NCBI RefSeq assembly: GCF_018437235.1
Contig: NZ_JAAMFJ010000002.1
Location: forward strand, 1 to 64,000
Origin: Fructobacillus papyrifericola
GTDB taxonomy: Bacteria; Bacillota; Bacilli; Lactobacillales; Lactobacillaceae
Direction of reading: 5' to 3'
DNA length: 64,000 nt
Part shown: piece by piece, positions 36,061-45,551 of the stretch
Numbering within the stretch: position 1 is the first letter of the stretch
How the letters are laid out: each line of letters opens with the position of its first letter
Made by a program: the position numbers and the translations under genes
Notes under the pieces: generated by a model
Told to the model about the DNA's origin: nothing
Databases searched by the model: none
The model's input: only the letters and a program-made list of their open reading frames with translations

Positions 36061-38175
36061 CTACTTTAATTCCGGTGCGTCGGTTTGGTAGTCACCAACC
36101 GTGCTCTGGTAGTTGTTTTTAGCCAACAGTGACGTTGGGTTTGACTTTTGATTCTGCTTTAAGCTCTTCAAAGCCGAGGCCTTCTGGTAATCGTAAGAAG
36201 ACTTGTCGACCGTGTAAGCGTTCAAGCGGGTCTTGTCGAAGCGCAACAAGTCACCGGTGATGACTTTGTCAGAGTAGGACAGGGACTTGTCGGCATAGGC
36301 CTGAACACGCTTAGCCGTAGCCTTCAAAGCCGGGTTAGACTGCATCGACAGCTTCTGACCAGTCTGTGTGTCGTAATAGTCGTTGCGATACTTCGTATAG
36401 GTCGGCGTGACCCAGTCGCCATTACGGAAGACAACCGTTTGCTGGTTTTGCTGGGAAAGCAAGTCGTGACCAAAGATGGTCATGCCATCCGTTGAAACGC
36501 CTAGTAGGTGCAGCAAGGTTGGCATCATGTCGATTTCACCACCGTAGGTGTGGTTAATGCCACCCTGCAGACCGTTGCTGTGAATCATGAACGGCACCTT
36601 CTGGAAGTTGGCCAAATCGTAGTTGTTGACCGAATCCTTGCCGAGCAACTTGGCAATTGCCGGCTGGTGGTTTTCGGAAATACCGTAGTGATCACCGTAC
36701 AAGACGAAGGTCGAGTTATCGTACAAACCAGTCTTCTTCATGTAGTTCATCAGTTCGCCAAAGGCCTCATCCAAATAGTGGGCCGTTTGAACGTAGCCGT
36801 CGACCGTCGAATCACCAGTCTGCGTGGCTGGGAAAGTCGCGTTCTCCTTATCCAAGGTGTATGGGTAGTGGTTGGTAACCGTGATCAACTTTGCATAGAA
36901 TGGCTGAGGCAACTGCTCCAGGTACTGAGCCGAGTCCTTCAAGAAAATCTTATCCTTCAAACCGTAACCAACTGAATAGTTGGCCTTGTCGGCGTTCGGA
37001 AAGTAATTCTTGGAGAAGAAGTAGTTGTAGCCAAAGGACTTGTAAGTGTTGTTTCGGTTCCAGAAAGTCGACACATCCCCGTGGAAGGCAGCTGACGTGT
37101 AGCCCTGCTGACCAAGGATGCCCGGCATGGCCTCAAAGGTGTTTGACGTACCGTACTTGGTCATGGCCGATCCCGTTGACAGACCGTAGAGCGAGTTCTC
37201 CTGCATCATTTCGGCATCGGAAGTCTTTCCCTGGCCAACCTGGTTGTAGAAGTTGTCAAAGGAAAGTGTGTTCTGGTCGTGGTAGAAGGCGTTCAGGTTT
37301 GGTGTGACTTCCTGGCCGTCGACCTTGTAATCAATCAAGAACTGCTGGAAGGACTCCAGGTGAATCACAATCACGTTCTTACCCTTCAGAGTTCCGTAGT
37401 AGGAAGCGTTGGCTGGAATATTGTTTTGATTAATAAAGTTCTGAACTGTCTTCAAATCCTTAGCCGTCGCGTCCTTACGGGAATCCGACTGCTTTTTGGT
37501 TTGAAAGGCGTTAAAGGCCGCGTATTCGTTTAGACCCAGATACTTAACAATGTAGTTGTTATCAAAGGAACGCGTCAGCAAACCCGAACGGTCGACCGAG
37601 GCAATGCCAAAGTCTACAAACATCAAGGCCACACCCAGGCAGGTCGTCAAGAAGGCGTAGCGCTTGGCCAGCCCCTTCTTGTCGATTGGCCAAAATTTAA
37701 AGAGCAGGCAGATGGCCAAAACCACCAAGTCCACGTAAACCAAAAAATCCGTTGGCCTAATAATGGCGGCAATCGACTTGCCCAAGTTATTCCCCGTTGA
37801 CGAACCGGAACCAAGAATTCCAAAGGAAAGAAAGTCCGAGAATTCACGGTAATAAAGCATGTTTGAAAAGAGCCAAATCGTTTGAATCAAGTTAAAGAGC
37901 CAAACGAGGAAGTAGGCTAAGCGGCCACGGAAGTAGAGGGCAATCCCCAGTAAGATAATGGCCGTTGGGATGGGGTTTAAGGCCAGCAAGAACAGCTGGA
38001 CTGGACCAGAAGCCCCAAGCGCGAAGTTAAAGAAGTAATTCAGGTAGGTTTTCAACCAAACGAGAATCAAGTTTAAGATGAAAAAGCCCGTTAGGCTGGT
38101 CCAACAGGAACCAGACTTTTTAATGCTCGACCAAGTCAAGCCCTTCTTCACCGCATCCATGAATCGTTGTAACAT
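36061..38175 (-). CDS. ltaS: Lipoteichoic acid synthase
   Basis: Polymerises glycerol phosphate from phosphatidylglycerol onto the glycolipid anchor outside the membrane. The 704-aa protein has five N-terminal membrane helices (about 28-50, 58-82, 88-108, 143-162, 170-190) and an extracellular sulfatase-like domain. The metal/catalytic residues are visible as HLESFQ (Glu274) and GKTSDAEM (catalytic Thr318), with LYGDHYG near 495. The C-terminal extension past about 620 is lineage-typical. It is the last gene of a five-gene LTA cluster. Confidence 0.95.
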   Translation of the reverse strand: MLQRFMDAVKKGLTWSSIKKSGSCWTSLTGFFILNLILVWLKTYLNYFFNFALGASGPVQLFLLALNPIPTAIILLGIALYFRGRLAYFLVWLFNLIQTIWLFSNMLYYREFSDFLSFGILGSGSSTGNNLGKSIAAIIRPTDFLVYVDLVVLAICLLFKFWPIDKKGLAKRYAFLTTCLGVALMFVDFGIASVDRSGLLTRSFDNNYIVKYLGLNEYAAFNAFQTKKQSDSRKDATAKDLKTVQNFINQNNIPANASYYGTLKGKNVIVIHLESFQQFLIDYKVDGQEVTPNLNAFYHDQNTLSFDNFYNQVGQGKTSDAEMMQENSLYGLSTGSAMTKYGTSNTFEAMPGILGQQGYTSAAFHGDVSTFWNRNNTYKSFGYNYFFSKNYFPNADKANYSVGYGLKDKIFLKDSAQYLEQLPQPFYAKLITVTNHYPYTLDKENATFPATQTGDSTVDGYVQTAHYLDEAFGELMNYMKKTGLYDNSTFVLYGDHYGISENHQPAIAKLLGKDSVNNYDLANFQKVPFMIHSNGLQGGINHTYGGEIDMMPTLLHLLGVSTDGMTIFGHDLLSQQNQQTVVFRNGDWVTPTYTKYRNDYYDTQTGQKLSMQSNPALKATAKRVQAYADKSLSYSDKVITGDLLRFDKTRLNAYTVDKSSYDYQKASALKSLKQNQKSNPTSLLAKNNYQSTVGDYQTDAPELK

Positions 38176-38199
38176 CTTTCAATCCTCACAAAAACTGAC

Positions 38200-38454
38200 C
38201 TAAAAGGTCAGCTGTACGTCACGAAGTAAATCGTAAATTTCAATGGCCACCAAATCGACGTTATCGAAGTGGTAGTGCTTTTTTAAGCGGTGGTCCAAAA
38301 TGTCCCAATCCTGGTTTTCCTGATCGTAGGTTACCTGGAGCAATTCCAGGCCGTATAGATCAAAGCGCCGTTTTTGGAAACGACCGTCCTTTGCCTTTTC
38401 CATGGCAAACAACCGCTTTAAGATACCTTGTAGTTGACTCTTCTCTTCTGACAT
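38200..38454 (-). CDS. YkuJ family protein (DUF1797)
   Basis: An 84-aa protein resembling B. subtilis YkuJ: N-terminal helix (SQLQGILKRLFAM), central strands and the C-terminal NVDLVAIEIYDLL element, which is the most conserved part. Function unknown. It is placed inside the LTA cluster between the flippase-like gene and ltaS, starting 1 base after the former, so they are co-transcribed. Confidence 0.82.
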   Translation of the reverse strand: MSEEKSQLQGILKRLFAMEKAKDGRFQKRRFDLYGLELLQVTYDQENQDWDILDHRLKKHYHFDNVDLVAIEIYDLLRDVQLTF

Positions 38455-38455
38455 A

Positions 38456-39484
38456 TCACCCTTCTTTTGCTTTCCTTACCGGGATGACGTAGGCCAAAAT
38501 GCCGGCAAAGAGACCGAAGTAGTAAGTTATCAAACGCCAAATCAAAATGACTAAGACCAGCGTCGCCGGATTCTTAACAAAGGGGGTAAAGAGCAACTGG
38601 AAGGACAGTTCGGCACCGCCGACCCCACCCGGAATTGGGAAGAGCGAAATCACCATGACAATCATGATGTTCATGGCGATAATCAACCAGGGATTGACCG
38701 AGGCGTAACCGAAGGCCCGAATCACAAAGTAGGGCACGACGTAGAGAGCAACGAGCTGTAATCCGGTATAGATGGTTGCAACGAGCAGCGCCCGACCAGA
38801 ACGGATAACCCGCTTAGACTCCTCGTGGAAGCTCAAAATCTTCTGCTTGGCCCCTTCTTTAACTTGTGAAAGGCTTTCCCCTTTGTAAAGTCCTGAGACT
38901 AATTTAGCACCAAGGTCCACGACTTTCAAGGACAAAGCTGGCCAAAACATCACCAATAAAATACCGATGATGACAAAGGCGTGAATGGCAATGGCAAAGG
39001 GAATGAAAGTGGCAAAGGCCGGGTTCACGTTTTGGTAAATAAAGTTCTCGGCAGCAAAGTAGCCGACCACAAAGAACAGCACGACCACGATTTGATAAAC
39101 CAAAAACTTCATCAAAATGACGGAAAGGGCCCTAGAAGCCGGCATCTTTCCCCGAGTTAGCCCATAGAGCTGGGCCGGTTGACCGCCGGTTGCAAAGGGC
39201 GTGATACCAACCCCCAACTGGTTCATCAGAGGCACTCGAATCAGGGTCCCCCAGGAAGTTTCTTCACGATCTTTTTTGCTCAACAAAGCATGCGTAGCAA
39301 AGGCTTCTAAAATTAGAGAAGTAATCATCATGAAAAAACCAACCAACAAGAAACGCCAGTCAAGGACTTTTAAAGCGGCTTCCAACTGCTTCCCGCGACC
39401 AGAAAGTTCGTTAACCAAGTAGTAAATCACCAGGCCGGTTGTGAAGAGCACAACCAGAGCCGATAACTGATTTCGACGTGACAT
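38456..39484 (-). CDS. Lysylphosphatidylglycerol synthase TM region/flippase-like protein (UPF0104)
   Basis: A 342-aa membrane protein with about eight helices of the YbhN/MprF N-terminal type. Typical features are GQPAQLYGLTR near 140 (the conserved ATGGQPxQ segment) and PIPGGVGGAELSFQLLF near 285. It has no C-terminal aminoacyl transferase domain, so it is unlikely to synthesise lysyl-PG. In Gram-positive bacteria such genes sit beside glycolipid glycosyltransferases and may move lipids across the membrane. SD GGAG. Confidence 0.88.
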   Translation of the reverse strand: MSRRNQLSALVVLFTTGLVIYYLVNELSGRGKQLEAALKVLDWRFLLVGFFMMITSLILEAFATHALLSKKDREETSWGTLIRVPLMNQLGVGITPFATGGQPAQLYGLTRGKMPASRALSVILMKFLVYQIVVVLFFVVGYFAAENFIYQNVNPAFATFIPFAIAIHAFVIIGILLVMFWPALSLKVVDLGAKLVSGLYKGESLSQVKEGAKQKILSFHEESKRVIRSGRALLVATIYTGLQLVALYVVPYFVIRAFGYASVNPWLIIAMNIMIVMVISLFPIPGGVGGAELSFQLLFTPFVKNPATLVLVILIWRLITYYFGLFAGILAYVIPVRKAKEG

Positions 39485-39494
39485 AAACTGCTCC

Positions 39495-40568
39495 TTAAGC
39501 GTTTTGGTCGGTCAGGCGCAGGGCCACCGTGCCATTCTCGTTAAAAGGCAGGGCCTTTTCGTCCAAGGTTGCCCGATAGACCTGGCTCAGCACCTCCCCT
39601 ACTTGGTGAAGGTCACGGCCCTTGGCAACCTCATAACCGGCTTCCGTCAAATCGGGCCGATTACCAGCCAAAATGGCCATCATTTGCTGGTCAAAGTCTT
39701 CGAGATCTTCTGCCTTGTAGCAGTTTTCTTGATCAACCAACCAGCCATCGTAAACCGGAATATCGCGAACCAGCAGATTTTGCTTGGAAGCTAGCGCCTC
39801 CAAGACAACAATCCCTTCCGTTTCTTCAAAAGAAGGATACAAGAAGAGGTCGGCGCCCGCATAGGCACCTTTAATAATGTCACCGGTAATGTAACCAGGG
39901 AAAATCAAGTTTTCTGGATGGTGTTCGATGGCTTCCCGAACCTTGGCGGGCACAATGGCCAGATTCGTGTGGCCAAACCAAATAAAGGTGATTTCTGGGT
40001 GGCGCTTGGCCAGCTCGATAAAGTCAAAGAGACCCTTGCGCTCAAAGAAGAGGCCAACGGCCATGACAACCTGCTGGTTTTCCTTAATATCAAAGTATTC
40101 CTTGTATGCTTGAATCCGCTTCTCGTCGGGTTCGTACTTGCTAATATCAATCCCGTTTGAAACCGGGTAAATCGGCTGTGTTAAGCCGTAATTTTCCAAG
40201 AGTGACTTGGAATAAGGGGTTGGTGTAATCAGGGCATCGGCTTGACTGTAGAGTGCCACCAAATACTTCTTGTAGAGCGGTGCCAAAAGGTTGGAACCAA
40301 AGAAGGAATTTCTGAAATCTTCATAAGTGGAGTGGGCGTGATAGACGACTTTCTTGCCCATCTTCTGCGCCTTTTTGACCATGTGCATCGAGTTCACCCC
40401 GTAGGTGTTGATATGCAAGACATCGTAATCGCGGCACTTGGGGTCGGTCGTCACGGTGACGTCAGCCACCGGTCCCAGTGCGGCCTGTTGCAGGCGCAAA
40501 GCACGGCCGATTCCCGACTGGGCAATCCATTTTTGATTTTCAAAGTATAAAAGGACTTTCAAAGTCAA
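39495..40568 (-). CDS. GT4 glycosyltransferase, second enzyme of glycolipid anchor synthesis (LafB-like)
   Basis: A 357-aa GT-B enzyme, with the C-terminal nucleotide-sugar site PSFEETEGIVVLEALA (E-x7-E motif near 250). It probably adds the second sugar to monoglycosyl-diacylglycerol to make the LTA anchor. The start codon is TTG at 40568, with AGGAG, overlapping the stop of the upstream glycosyltransferase (TTGA). No membrane helix, so it would be peripheral at the inner face. Sugar specificity is inferred from the context. Confidence 0.88.
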   Translation of the reverse strand: MTLKVLLYFENQKWIAQSGIGRALRLQQAALGPVADVTVTTDPKCRDYDVLHINTYGVNSMHMVKKAQKMGKKVVYHAHSTYEDFRNSFFGSNLLAPLYKKYLVALYSQADALITPTPYSKSLLENYGLTQPIYPVSNGIDISKYEPDEKRIQAYKEYFDIKENQQVVMAVGLFFERKGLFDFIELAKRHPEITFIWFGHTNLAIVPAKVREAIEHHPENLIFPGYITGDIIKGAYAGADLFLYPSFEETEGIVVLEALASKQNLLVRDIPVYDGWLVDQENCYKAEDLEDFDQQMMAILAGNRPDLTEAGYEVAKGRDLHQVGEVLSQVYRATLDEKALPFNENGTVALRLTDQNA

Positions 40569-41800
40569 TTTCTCCTAAATGGGTTTCGTAAGAGTCGTTT
40601 GATGTAGCCGATTTCCTCGTCGTTCAACTGATCGGAGTCATCCTCTTCTTCGTTTTGCTGATAATCGCCAATCACTTCTTCGTAGAAGGCCATGACCCGC
40701 TTGGCAAAGGTCGTGGCATCGACGTTTTTCACGGCTGCCTTGCGGACCTTTTCGTCCTTTTCTGTCAGCGGACGAATCAAATAGGCCGCCAAGGCGTCCC
40801 GAAAGGCATCGTAGTCATCAACCAGTTCGCCAATTGCCGGATCCGTTACTAATTGATCCAAGTAGGGCGAGTGGATGGCCACAAAGGGCCGGTTTGATGC
40901 CAAAGCTTCAATAAAAGTCAGCCCCTGCGTTTCGGAATCCGATGAAGAAACAAAGACGGTGGCCAGGCGGTAGTAATCCGCCACCTGATCGTGGTCAACC
41001 ATGCCAACGAAGGTAATCGAATCCTGCAACTCCAAATCTTCGACTTGTTCCTGCAGGGACTTTTTGGCTGGTCCATCCCCGGCAATGATGAGCCGGGCAT
41101 TTGGAATCGTTTCCAAGATTTCGGAAAAGGCCGAAATCGTCATCGCGATGTTCTTTTCAAAGGCCAAACGGCCAAGTGAAAGGGCAACCGGTGTGCCCGG
41201 TTCAATCCCTAGTTTGGCGTGCAAGTCTTCCTTGCCAGCGCCCAGTTCCTTGACGGCCACACCGGTTGGAATCACCGGAATGGGAATGTCGTCAACACCA
41301 TAAGAAAGCAGGCTCTCCTTCACCCGTTCGGAAGGTGCAATGCAGCCGTTCATCGACTTGAGGTAAGCCTTGACCAAGTGGGAAACGGCGGAAGGCTTCA
41401 AAAGCATGCCCCGGGCCACGTAGTGGGTGTAATCCTCGTACATAGTGTGGTAAGTGTGAATGGCTGGAATCTTCAGACGCCGGGCCACATACTTCCCAAT
41501 CAAGCCAAGCGAGAATTCGGTTTGGGTGTGGACGATGTCCAAGTCCAGTTCCCGAGCAATCTCGACGGCTTGAATCAAGCCACGAAAAGTCAGACGCCGG
41601 TCCTTAAAGCCAAAGTAAGGTAAAGAAGAGAAACGGTATATCCGTTCCTCTTTCGTGTGCTTGTCGACTTTTGGATCCGTCGTTGTAAAAATGTAGACCT
41701 CGTGGCCCTGTTCTTCCAGGGCGTCTTTCAAGGTTTGAATGGACGTTGCTACTCCAGAAACCTGTGGAAAGTAGGTATCCGTGAATAAGCCAATTTTCAT
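40565..41800 (-). CDS. GT4 glycosyltransferase, 1,2-diacylglycerol 3-glucosyltransferase-like (LafA/BgsB-like)
   Basis: A 411-aa GT-B enzyme starting MKIGLFTDTYFPQVSGVATS, a hallmark of alpha-monoglucosyl-diacylglycerol synthases. It has VHTQTEFSLGLIG, GYG-type linker, LGRLAFEKNI (sugar-nucleotide site) and SDSETQGLTFIEALA (E-x7-E, near 295). A basic tail (IKRLLRNPFRRN) suits membrane association. Promoter: TTGGCT, 17 bases, TATAAT, about 45 bases upstream. It heads the LTA cluster. Confidence 0.9.
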   Translation of the reverse strand: MKIGLFTDTYFPQVSGVATSIQTLKDALEEQGHEVYIFTTTDPKVDKHTKEERIYRFSSLPYFGFKDRRLTFRGLIQAVEIARELDLDIVHTQTEFSLGLIGKYVARRLKIPAIHTYHTMYEDYTHYVARGMLLKPSAVSHLVKAYLKSMNGCIAPSERVKESLLSYGVDDIPIPVIPTGVAVKELGAGKEDLHAKLGIEPGTPVALSLGRLAFEKNIAMTISAFSEILETIPNARLIIAGDGPAKKSLQEQVEDLELQDSITFVGMVDHDQVADYYRLATVFVSSSDSETQGLTFIEALASNRPFVAIHSPYLDQLVTDPAIGELVDDYDAFRDALAAYLIRPLTEKDEKVRKAAVKNVDATTFAKRVMAFYEEVIGDYQQNEEEDDSDQLNDEEIGYIKRLLRNPFRRN

Positions 41801-41882
41801 GGTTTGCCCCCATTGCTAAATCGCACTAAGCATAATGATAACATTATACCATTTTTGCCCCTTTCAGCCAAAAAGGACCGGG

Positions 41883-43655
41883 TTAATCAAAGACCATTTG
41901 GTTGTAATAAAGCTCGGAATAGAAGCCTTTTTCAGCGATTAGTTGGGCGTGTGAGCCCTTCTCAATCACCTGACCATCCTTCAAAACAACAATCTGGTCA
42001 GCTGACAAAATTGTCTTCAGCCGGTGGGCAATCACAAATGAGGTCCGGTCCCGCATGACGTTTTCCATGGCCGCCTGAATCCTTTCTTCGGTCACCGTAT
42101 CAACGTTGGCCGTCGCCTCATCCAAGATGAGCAGGTCGGGATTAGTCAAAATCGTCCGAGCAATCGACAGCAACTGTTTTTGACCGGTTGAAAAGAGGTT
42201 GTCCGCCCCCGTCACCTTCGTATCATAGCCATCCGGCAGGCTCATGATAAAGTCGTGAATGTTGGCCTGCTTGGCCGCCTCTTTCACCTCTTCCAAACTT
42301 GCTTCGGGCTTTCCAAAGGCAATGTTTTCCCGAATTGACTTGGAAAAAACCACGGATTCCTGCAGCACAATGCCAACCCGGTTACGCAAGGAGGTCAGGT
42401 CAAAGTCCTGCAAGGGTGTGCCATCATAGGTGATCTTCCCACCGTTCAAATCATAGAAACGGTTCAGCAAATTCATCACCGTCGTCTTACCAGAACCCGT
42501 TGGCCCAACTAGGGCCACCATCTGCTCCTTTTTCACGTCAATGGAGACATCCTTTAAGATTGGACGAGCTGGCTGGTAGGCAAAGTCGACGTGGGACAAA
42601 ACCACGCCCTCTTTCAAGGGACCGGCCTGCTTTTTTCCGCCATTAACTTCGTTTGGCTTCTCTTCCACATCCCGAATCCGGTTGGCACCGGTAATGGCCA
42701 ACTGTAATGGATTATAAATGGCTGTCAACTGTGAAATTGGCTGGAAGTATTGCTGCGAATAGGTCACAAAGACCACGATCAAAGAAAGGCCAGCCGCCTT
42801 GTCCATCCCGTTGTGTAGAACCAGCCAGGAACCAAAGAAAATCACGATGGCCAGGTTCAACAAGGAGAAGCCCTGCATCAAAGGTGATAAGAGGCCGGAA
42901 AAGAACTGGCCCTTCTGGCTGGCCTTGCGTACTTCTTCGTTGAATGGTCCAAAGGCTTCCACGGAAGCCTGCTGCCGACCTTCGGCCAAGAGTACGGCTT
43001 GACCGGAGAGTTGCTCGTTAATGTAGCCGTTTAGATCACCGGTTGCCTGCTGCTGCCTTTCAATTTGCTTACGGGCCTTGTTAACGATAGAAAGGGCCAC
43101 GATAACGGCGAATGGTGAAAGAGCCATGGTCACCAGGGCCATGGTCAGTGACTTTTCTAACATCATCCAGATGATGCCTAAAAAGAGCACGCCCTGGGAG
43201 AAAATCTGAAAGACGGCCGAGTTCATGGCGTTGAAGACGTTATCCAAATCCGAGGTGAACAAAGACAAAATCTTGCCGTCCTGATGGGAGTCAAAGTAGC
43301 GAATGGTCTTTCTTTGCAGGTTGGCAAAGAGGCCGAGGCGCATTTCGCCAACAGAATCCGAGGAGATCCGTGAGATTACAAGGCCGGATAGCACCAGGCC
43401 AATTTCGGACAGCAAGTAAAAGATCACCATCCCCACCAAGGCCTTGTAAAAGTCCTGCAGAGAGGCGTGGGCCCCTGGCGTAAAGGAGGCCGTCAAGTAC
43501 TTGGTCAGACCCGAGACGGCATCCCCTAAGTAGAGCGGGGCCTTAATCTGGGCGTAAGTGCCGGCCAGAGTGAAGACGGCCGCAAAGAGCAGCCCCTTCC
43601 AGTAGGGCTTCAGGTAGCGCACAAAGTAGTCAACGGCTTGTTTTAGCTTATTCAT
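41883..43655 (-). CDS. ABC multidrug exporter subunit with canonical Walker B Glu (LmrD/BmrD-like)
   Basis: A 590-aa half-transporter: six membrane helices (residues 15-320), then an ATPase domain with Walker A GPTGSGKTTV near 375, signature FSTGQKQLLS (not SGGQ), Walker B LLILDEATANVDT with the catalytic Glu, and H-loop IAHRL. It overlaps the partner gene by 8 bases. The partner has the complementary changes, so the two form a heterodimer with one functional ATPase site. Substrates are probably hydrophobic drugs or lipids. Confidence 0.93.
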   Translation of the reverse strand: MNKLKQAVDYFVRYLKPYWKGLLFAAVFTLAGTYAQIKAPLYLGDAVSGLTKYLTASFTPGAHASLQDFYKALVGMVIFYLLSEIGLVLSGLVISRISSDSVGEMRLGLFANLQRKTIRYFDSHQDGKILSLFTSDLDNVFNAMNSAVFQIFSQGVLFLGIIWMMLEKSLTMALVTMALSPFAVIVALSIVNKARKQIERQQQATGDLNGYINEQLSGQAVLLAEGRQQASVEAFGPFNEEVRKASQKGQFFSGLLSPLMQGFSLLNLAIVIFFGSWLVLHNGMDKAAGLSLIVVFVTYSQQYFQPISQLTAIYNPLQLAITGANRIRDVEEKPNEVNGGKKQAGPLKEGVVLSHVDFAYQPARPILKDVSIDVKKEQMVALVGPTGSGKTTVMNLLNRFYDLNGGKITYDGTPLQDFDLTSLRNRVGIVLQESVVFSKSIRENIAFGKPEASLEEVKEAAKQANIHDFIMSLPDGYDTKVTGADNLFSTGQKQLLSIARTILTNPDLLILDEATANVDTVTEERIQAAMENVMRDRTSFVIAHRLKTILSADQIVVLKDGQVIEKGSHAQLIAEKGFYSELYYNQMVFD

Positions 43656-45384
43656 GGTCGCCCTCCTTTCCCTTCTGACTTTGGTAAATTTCTTGGTAGA
43701 AGGAACTCTCTTCTAGGAGTTCCTGGTGGCTTCCCGAACCAACAATCCGACCCTCATCAAGAACGAGAATCCGGTCGGCATGGATAATGGAGGCAATTTT
43801 TTCGGCAATGATGACCTTTGTCGTTTGACCAAAGTCCTTCTCCAAGACTTCTTGAACCCGCTTTTCAGAACGGGCGTCCAGGGCCGACGTCGCATCATCT
43901 AAAATCAAAAGCCGGGGCTTTTTGACAAGGGCTCGGGCCAGGGATAGGCGCTGCTTTTGCCCACCGGAAAGGTTGGCCGAACGCTCTGAAATTTCGTGTT
44001 CCAAGCCATCTGGGTAGGTAAAGACAAAGTCGGCGGCCTGGGCAGCCGAAACAGCCGCCTCCAAATCTGCTTGACTAGCCTCTGGATTACCCATCCTCAA
44101 GTTCTTCTCAATCGTTCCAGAAAAGAGGACTGGTTTTTGCATCACGATACCGACCGCCTGATGCCAGTCGCTTTCAGCAATGTCTTCGATGGCCTGACCA
44201 TCAACTAAGACCTGGCCCTTTTCGGCCTGGTAGAGCCGGGCCAACAAGAGGGCCAAAGTTGACTTGCCAGATCCCGTCGAACCGACGATGCCCAAGGTCT
44301 GTCCCGCCGCCAGTGTAAAGGACAGGTCCTTCAAAACTGCTTCTTCCGCCTTCGGGTAAGTAAAAGTCAAACCATCCACAACCAGTTCCTTGGTCAAGAA
44401 GGCGTCTTTTTCAATCGCTACTTGCCCTTCTTCGTTAGCTTGAGCCGTTTCCTCGCCCATCACGGCCGCGATTCGTTTCAATGAGACGAAGCCACGGGAG
44501 GCAAAGGTCGAAATCATCCCCAACATCAAAAGGGCCATCAAAATTTGGTTCAAATAGGTAATAAAGGGGGTGATTTTAGCCAGTTGATCTGGCGCTTCTT
44601 TAATCGAAGTCGAAATAAAGAGCAGGGCGGAGGCAATGGCCGCGTAGGAAATCAACATGAAAATTGGGAACATCAGGTTGAAAAGATAGCCGATTTTCGT
44701 GTTGACCGCCGTCAACTGGGCCGTGTTTTCGGCAAAGTTTTGCTCCTCTTGCCCCTGCTGGTTAAAGGACTTCACCACGCGCACGCCAGCCAGGTTTTCC
44801 TGTGCTAAGGTGTTGTTTTGGTCAATCAAGTGCTGAATTTTACCGAAGTAACGGCCCATCATGGCAAAGATGCGCTTGGATGACAGAACAATCAGGACAA
44901 TCATCAACAGCACCACCCACCAAAGAGAAGGGAGGGTCCAAATGGCCAAAACGATGGCGCCAATAAAGAGGATGGGCACCCGCAAAACCATCTGAAGACT
45001 CTGCATGACCAGCTGCTGAACCTGGTTAATGTCGTTGGTCAACCGAACCACCAGGTTAGCTGAACTATAGGACTGGACCTGTTCGAGTGAAAAGGACTGA
45101 ATCTTTTCGTATTCGGCCAAGCGGATGTCAGCGGCCACTCCCTGGGAAACCTGGGAGGCAAAGTACGTGCCGGTGATCCCGGCTAAGATACCAAGCAAGG
45201 CCAGGCCCAACAAAAAGGCCCCGTTTTTCAAAATCACATCCGACTGGTTTTGAATGATGGCCGACATCATTTTTTCTAGAAACTGTGGCTGTGCCAAAGT
45301 CGAAAAGGCCATCAGCGTAACAGCTACAACGGCCACGGTTATTTTCTTCCAGTACGGCTTGGCATACGTTATTAATAATCCCAT
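43648..45384 (-). CDS. ABC multidrug exporter subunit with degenerate Walker B (LmrC/BmrC-like)
   Basis: A 578-aa half-transporter with six N-terminal membrane helices and an ATPase domain: Walker A GSTGSGKSTL near 365, canonical signature LSGGQKQRLSLARAL, but Walker B LLILDDATSALD, in which the catalytic Glu is replaced by Asp. The H-loop region reads IIAEKIASI, so the switch His is also replaced. This is the inactive-site partner of a heterodimer. The SD is ATAGGAG, and a terminator hairpin ends only 25 bases upstream of the ATG, so expression probably depends on antitermination. Confidence 0.93.
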   Translation of the reverse strand: MGLLITYAKPYWKKITVAVVAVTLMAFSTLAQPQFLEKMMSAIIQNQSDVILKNGAFLLGLALLGILAGITGTYFASQVSQGVAADIRLAEYEKIQSFSLEQVQSYSSANLVVRLTNDINQVQQLVMQSLQMVLRVPILFIGAIVLAIWTLPSLWWVVLLMIVLIVLSSKRIFAMMGRYFGKIQHLIDQNNTLAQENLAGVRVVKSFNQQGQEEQNFAENTAQLTAVNTKIGYLFNLMFPIFMLISYAAIASALLFISTSIKEAPDQLAKITPFITYLNQILMALLMLGMISTFASRGFVSLKRIAAVMGEETAQANEEGQVAIEKDAFLTKELVVDGLTFTYPKAEEAVLKDLSFTLAAGQTLGIVGSTGSGKSTLALLLARLYQAEKGQVLVDGQAIEDIAESDWHQAVGIVMQKPVLFSGTIEKNLRMGNPEASQADLEAAVSAAQAADFVFTYPDGLEHEISERSANLSGGQKQRLSLARALVKKPRLLILDDATSALDARSEKRVQEVLEKDFGQTTKVIIAEKIASIIHADRILVLDEGRIVGSGSHQELLEESSFYQEIYQSQKGKEGDHE

Positions 45385-45408
45385 GGAAAACTCCTATCCG
45401 GCATTGTT

Positions 45409-45440
45409 TGAAAAAGGACTCTTCTTTTGGAAGAGTCCTT
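45409..45440 (-). promoter_or_regulatory. Attenuator hairpin in the ABC exporter leader
   Basis: AAGGACTCTTC-CAAAA-GAAGAGTCCTT on the minus strand, an 11-bp perfect stem with T-run, ends about 25 bases before the start codon. There is no room for a promoter after it. Upstream hairpins (GACGG/CCGTC at 45444-45458 and GGGCC/GGCCC near 45463-45475) may form alternative folds. Confidence 0.75.
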
Positions 45441-45509
45441 GAGACGGTTAAACCGTCATTTTGGGGCCAGGGCCCACCGCCATTTTCTTTCGCTTCATTT
45501 ACCACCATT

Positions 45510-45551
45510 TTACGGAAAGATTGAGGAAAGTCCATGGTCAAATGTAAACAT
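45510..45551 (-). CDS. Putative leader peptide, 13 aa, upstream of the ABC exporter
   Basis: ATG at 45551 with an AGTGGAG SD 3-4 bases before it encodes MFTFDHGLSSIFP and stops at 45510. It starts 11 bases after the stop of the small membrane gene. It is in the right place to couple translation to the attenuator hairpin, as BmrB does for bmrCD in B. subtilis. An alternative frame (TTG at 45541) runs through the hairpin but lacks an SD. Tentative. Confidence 0.4.
   Translation of the reverse strand: MFTFDHGLSSIFP

Noticed and set aside
45128-45541. 137-codon minus-strand frame beginning TTG at 45541 and running into the ABC gene
   Set aside because: It has no SD and overlaps the ABC exporter in another frame; only the short leader ORF from 45551 has start signals. 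A role of the early part in attenuation is not excluded.
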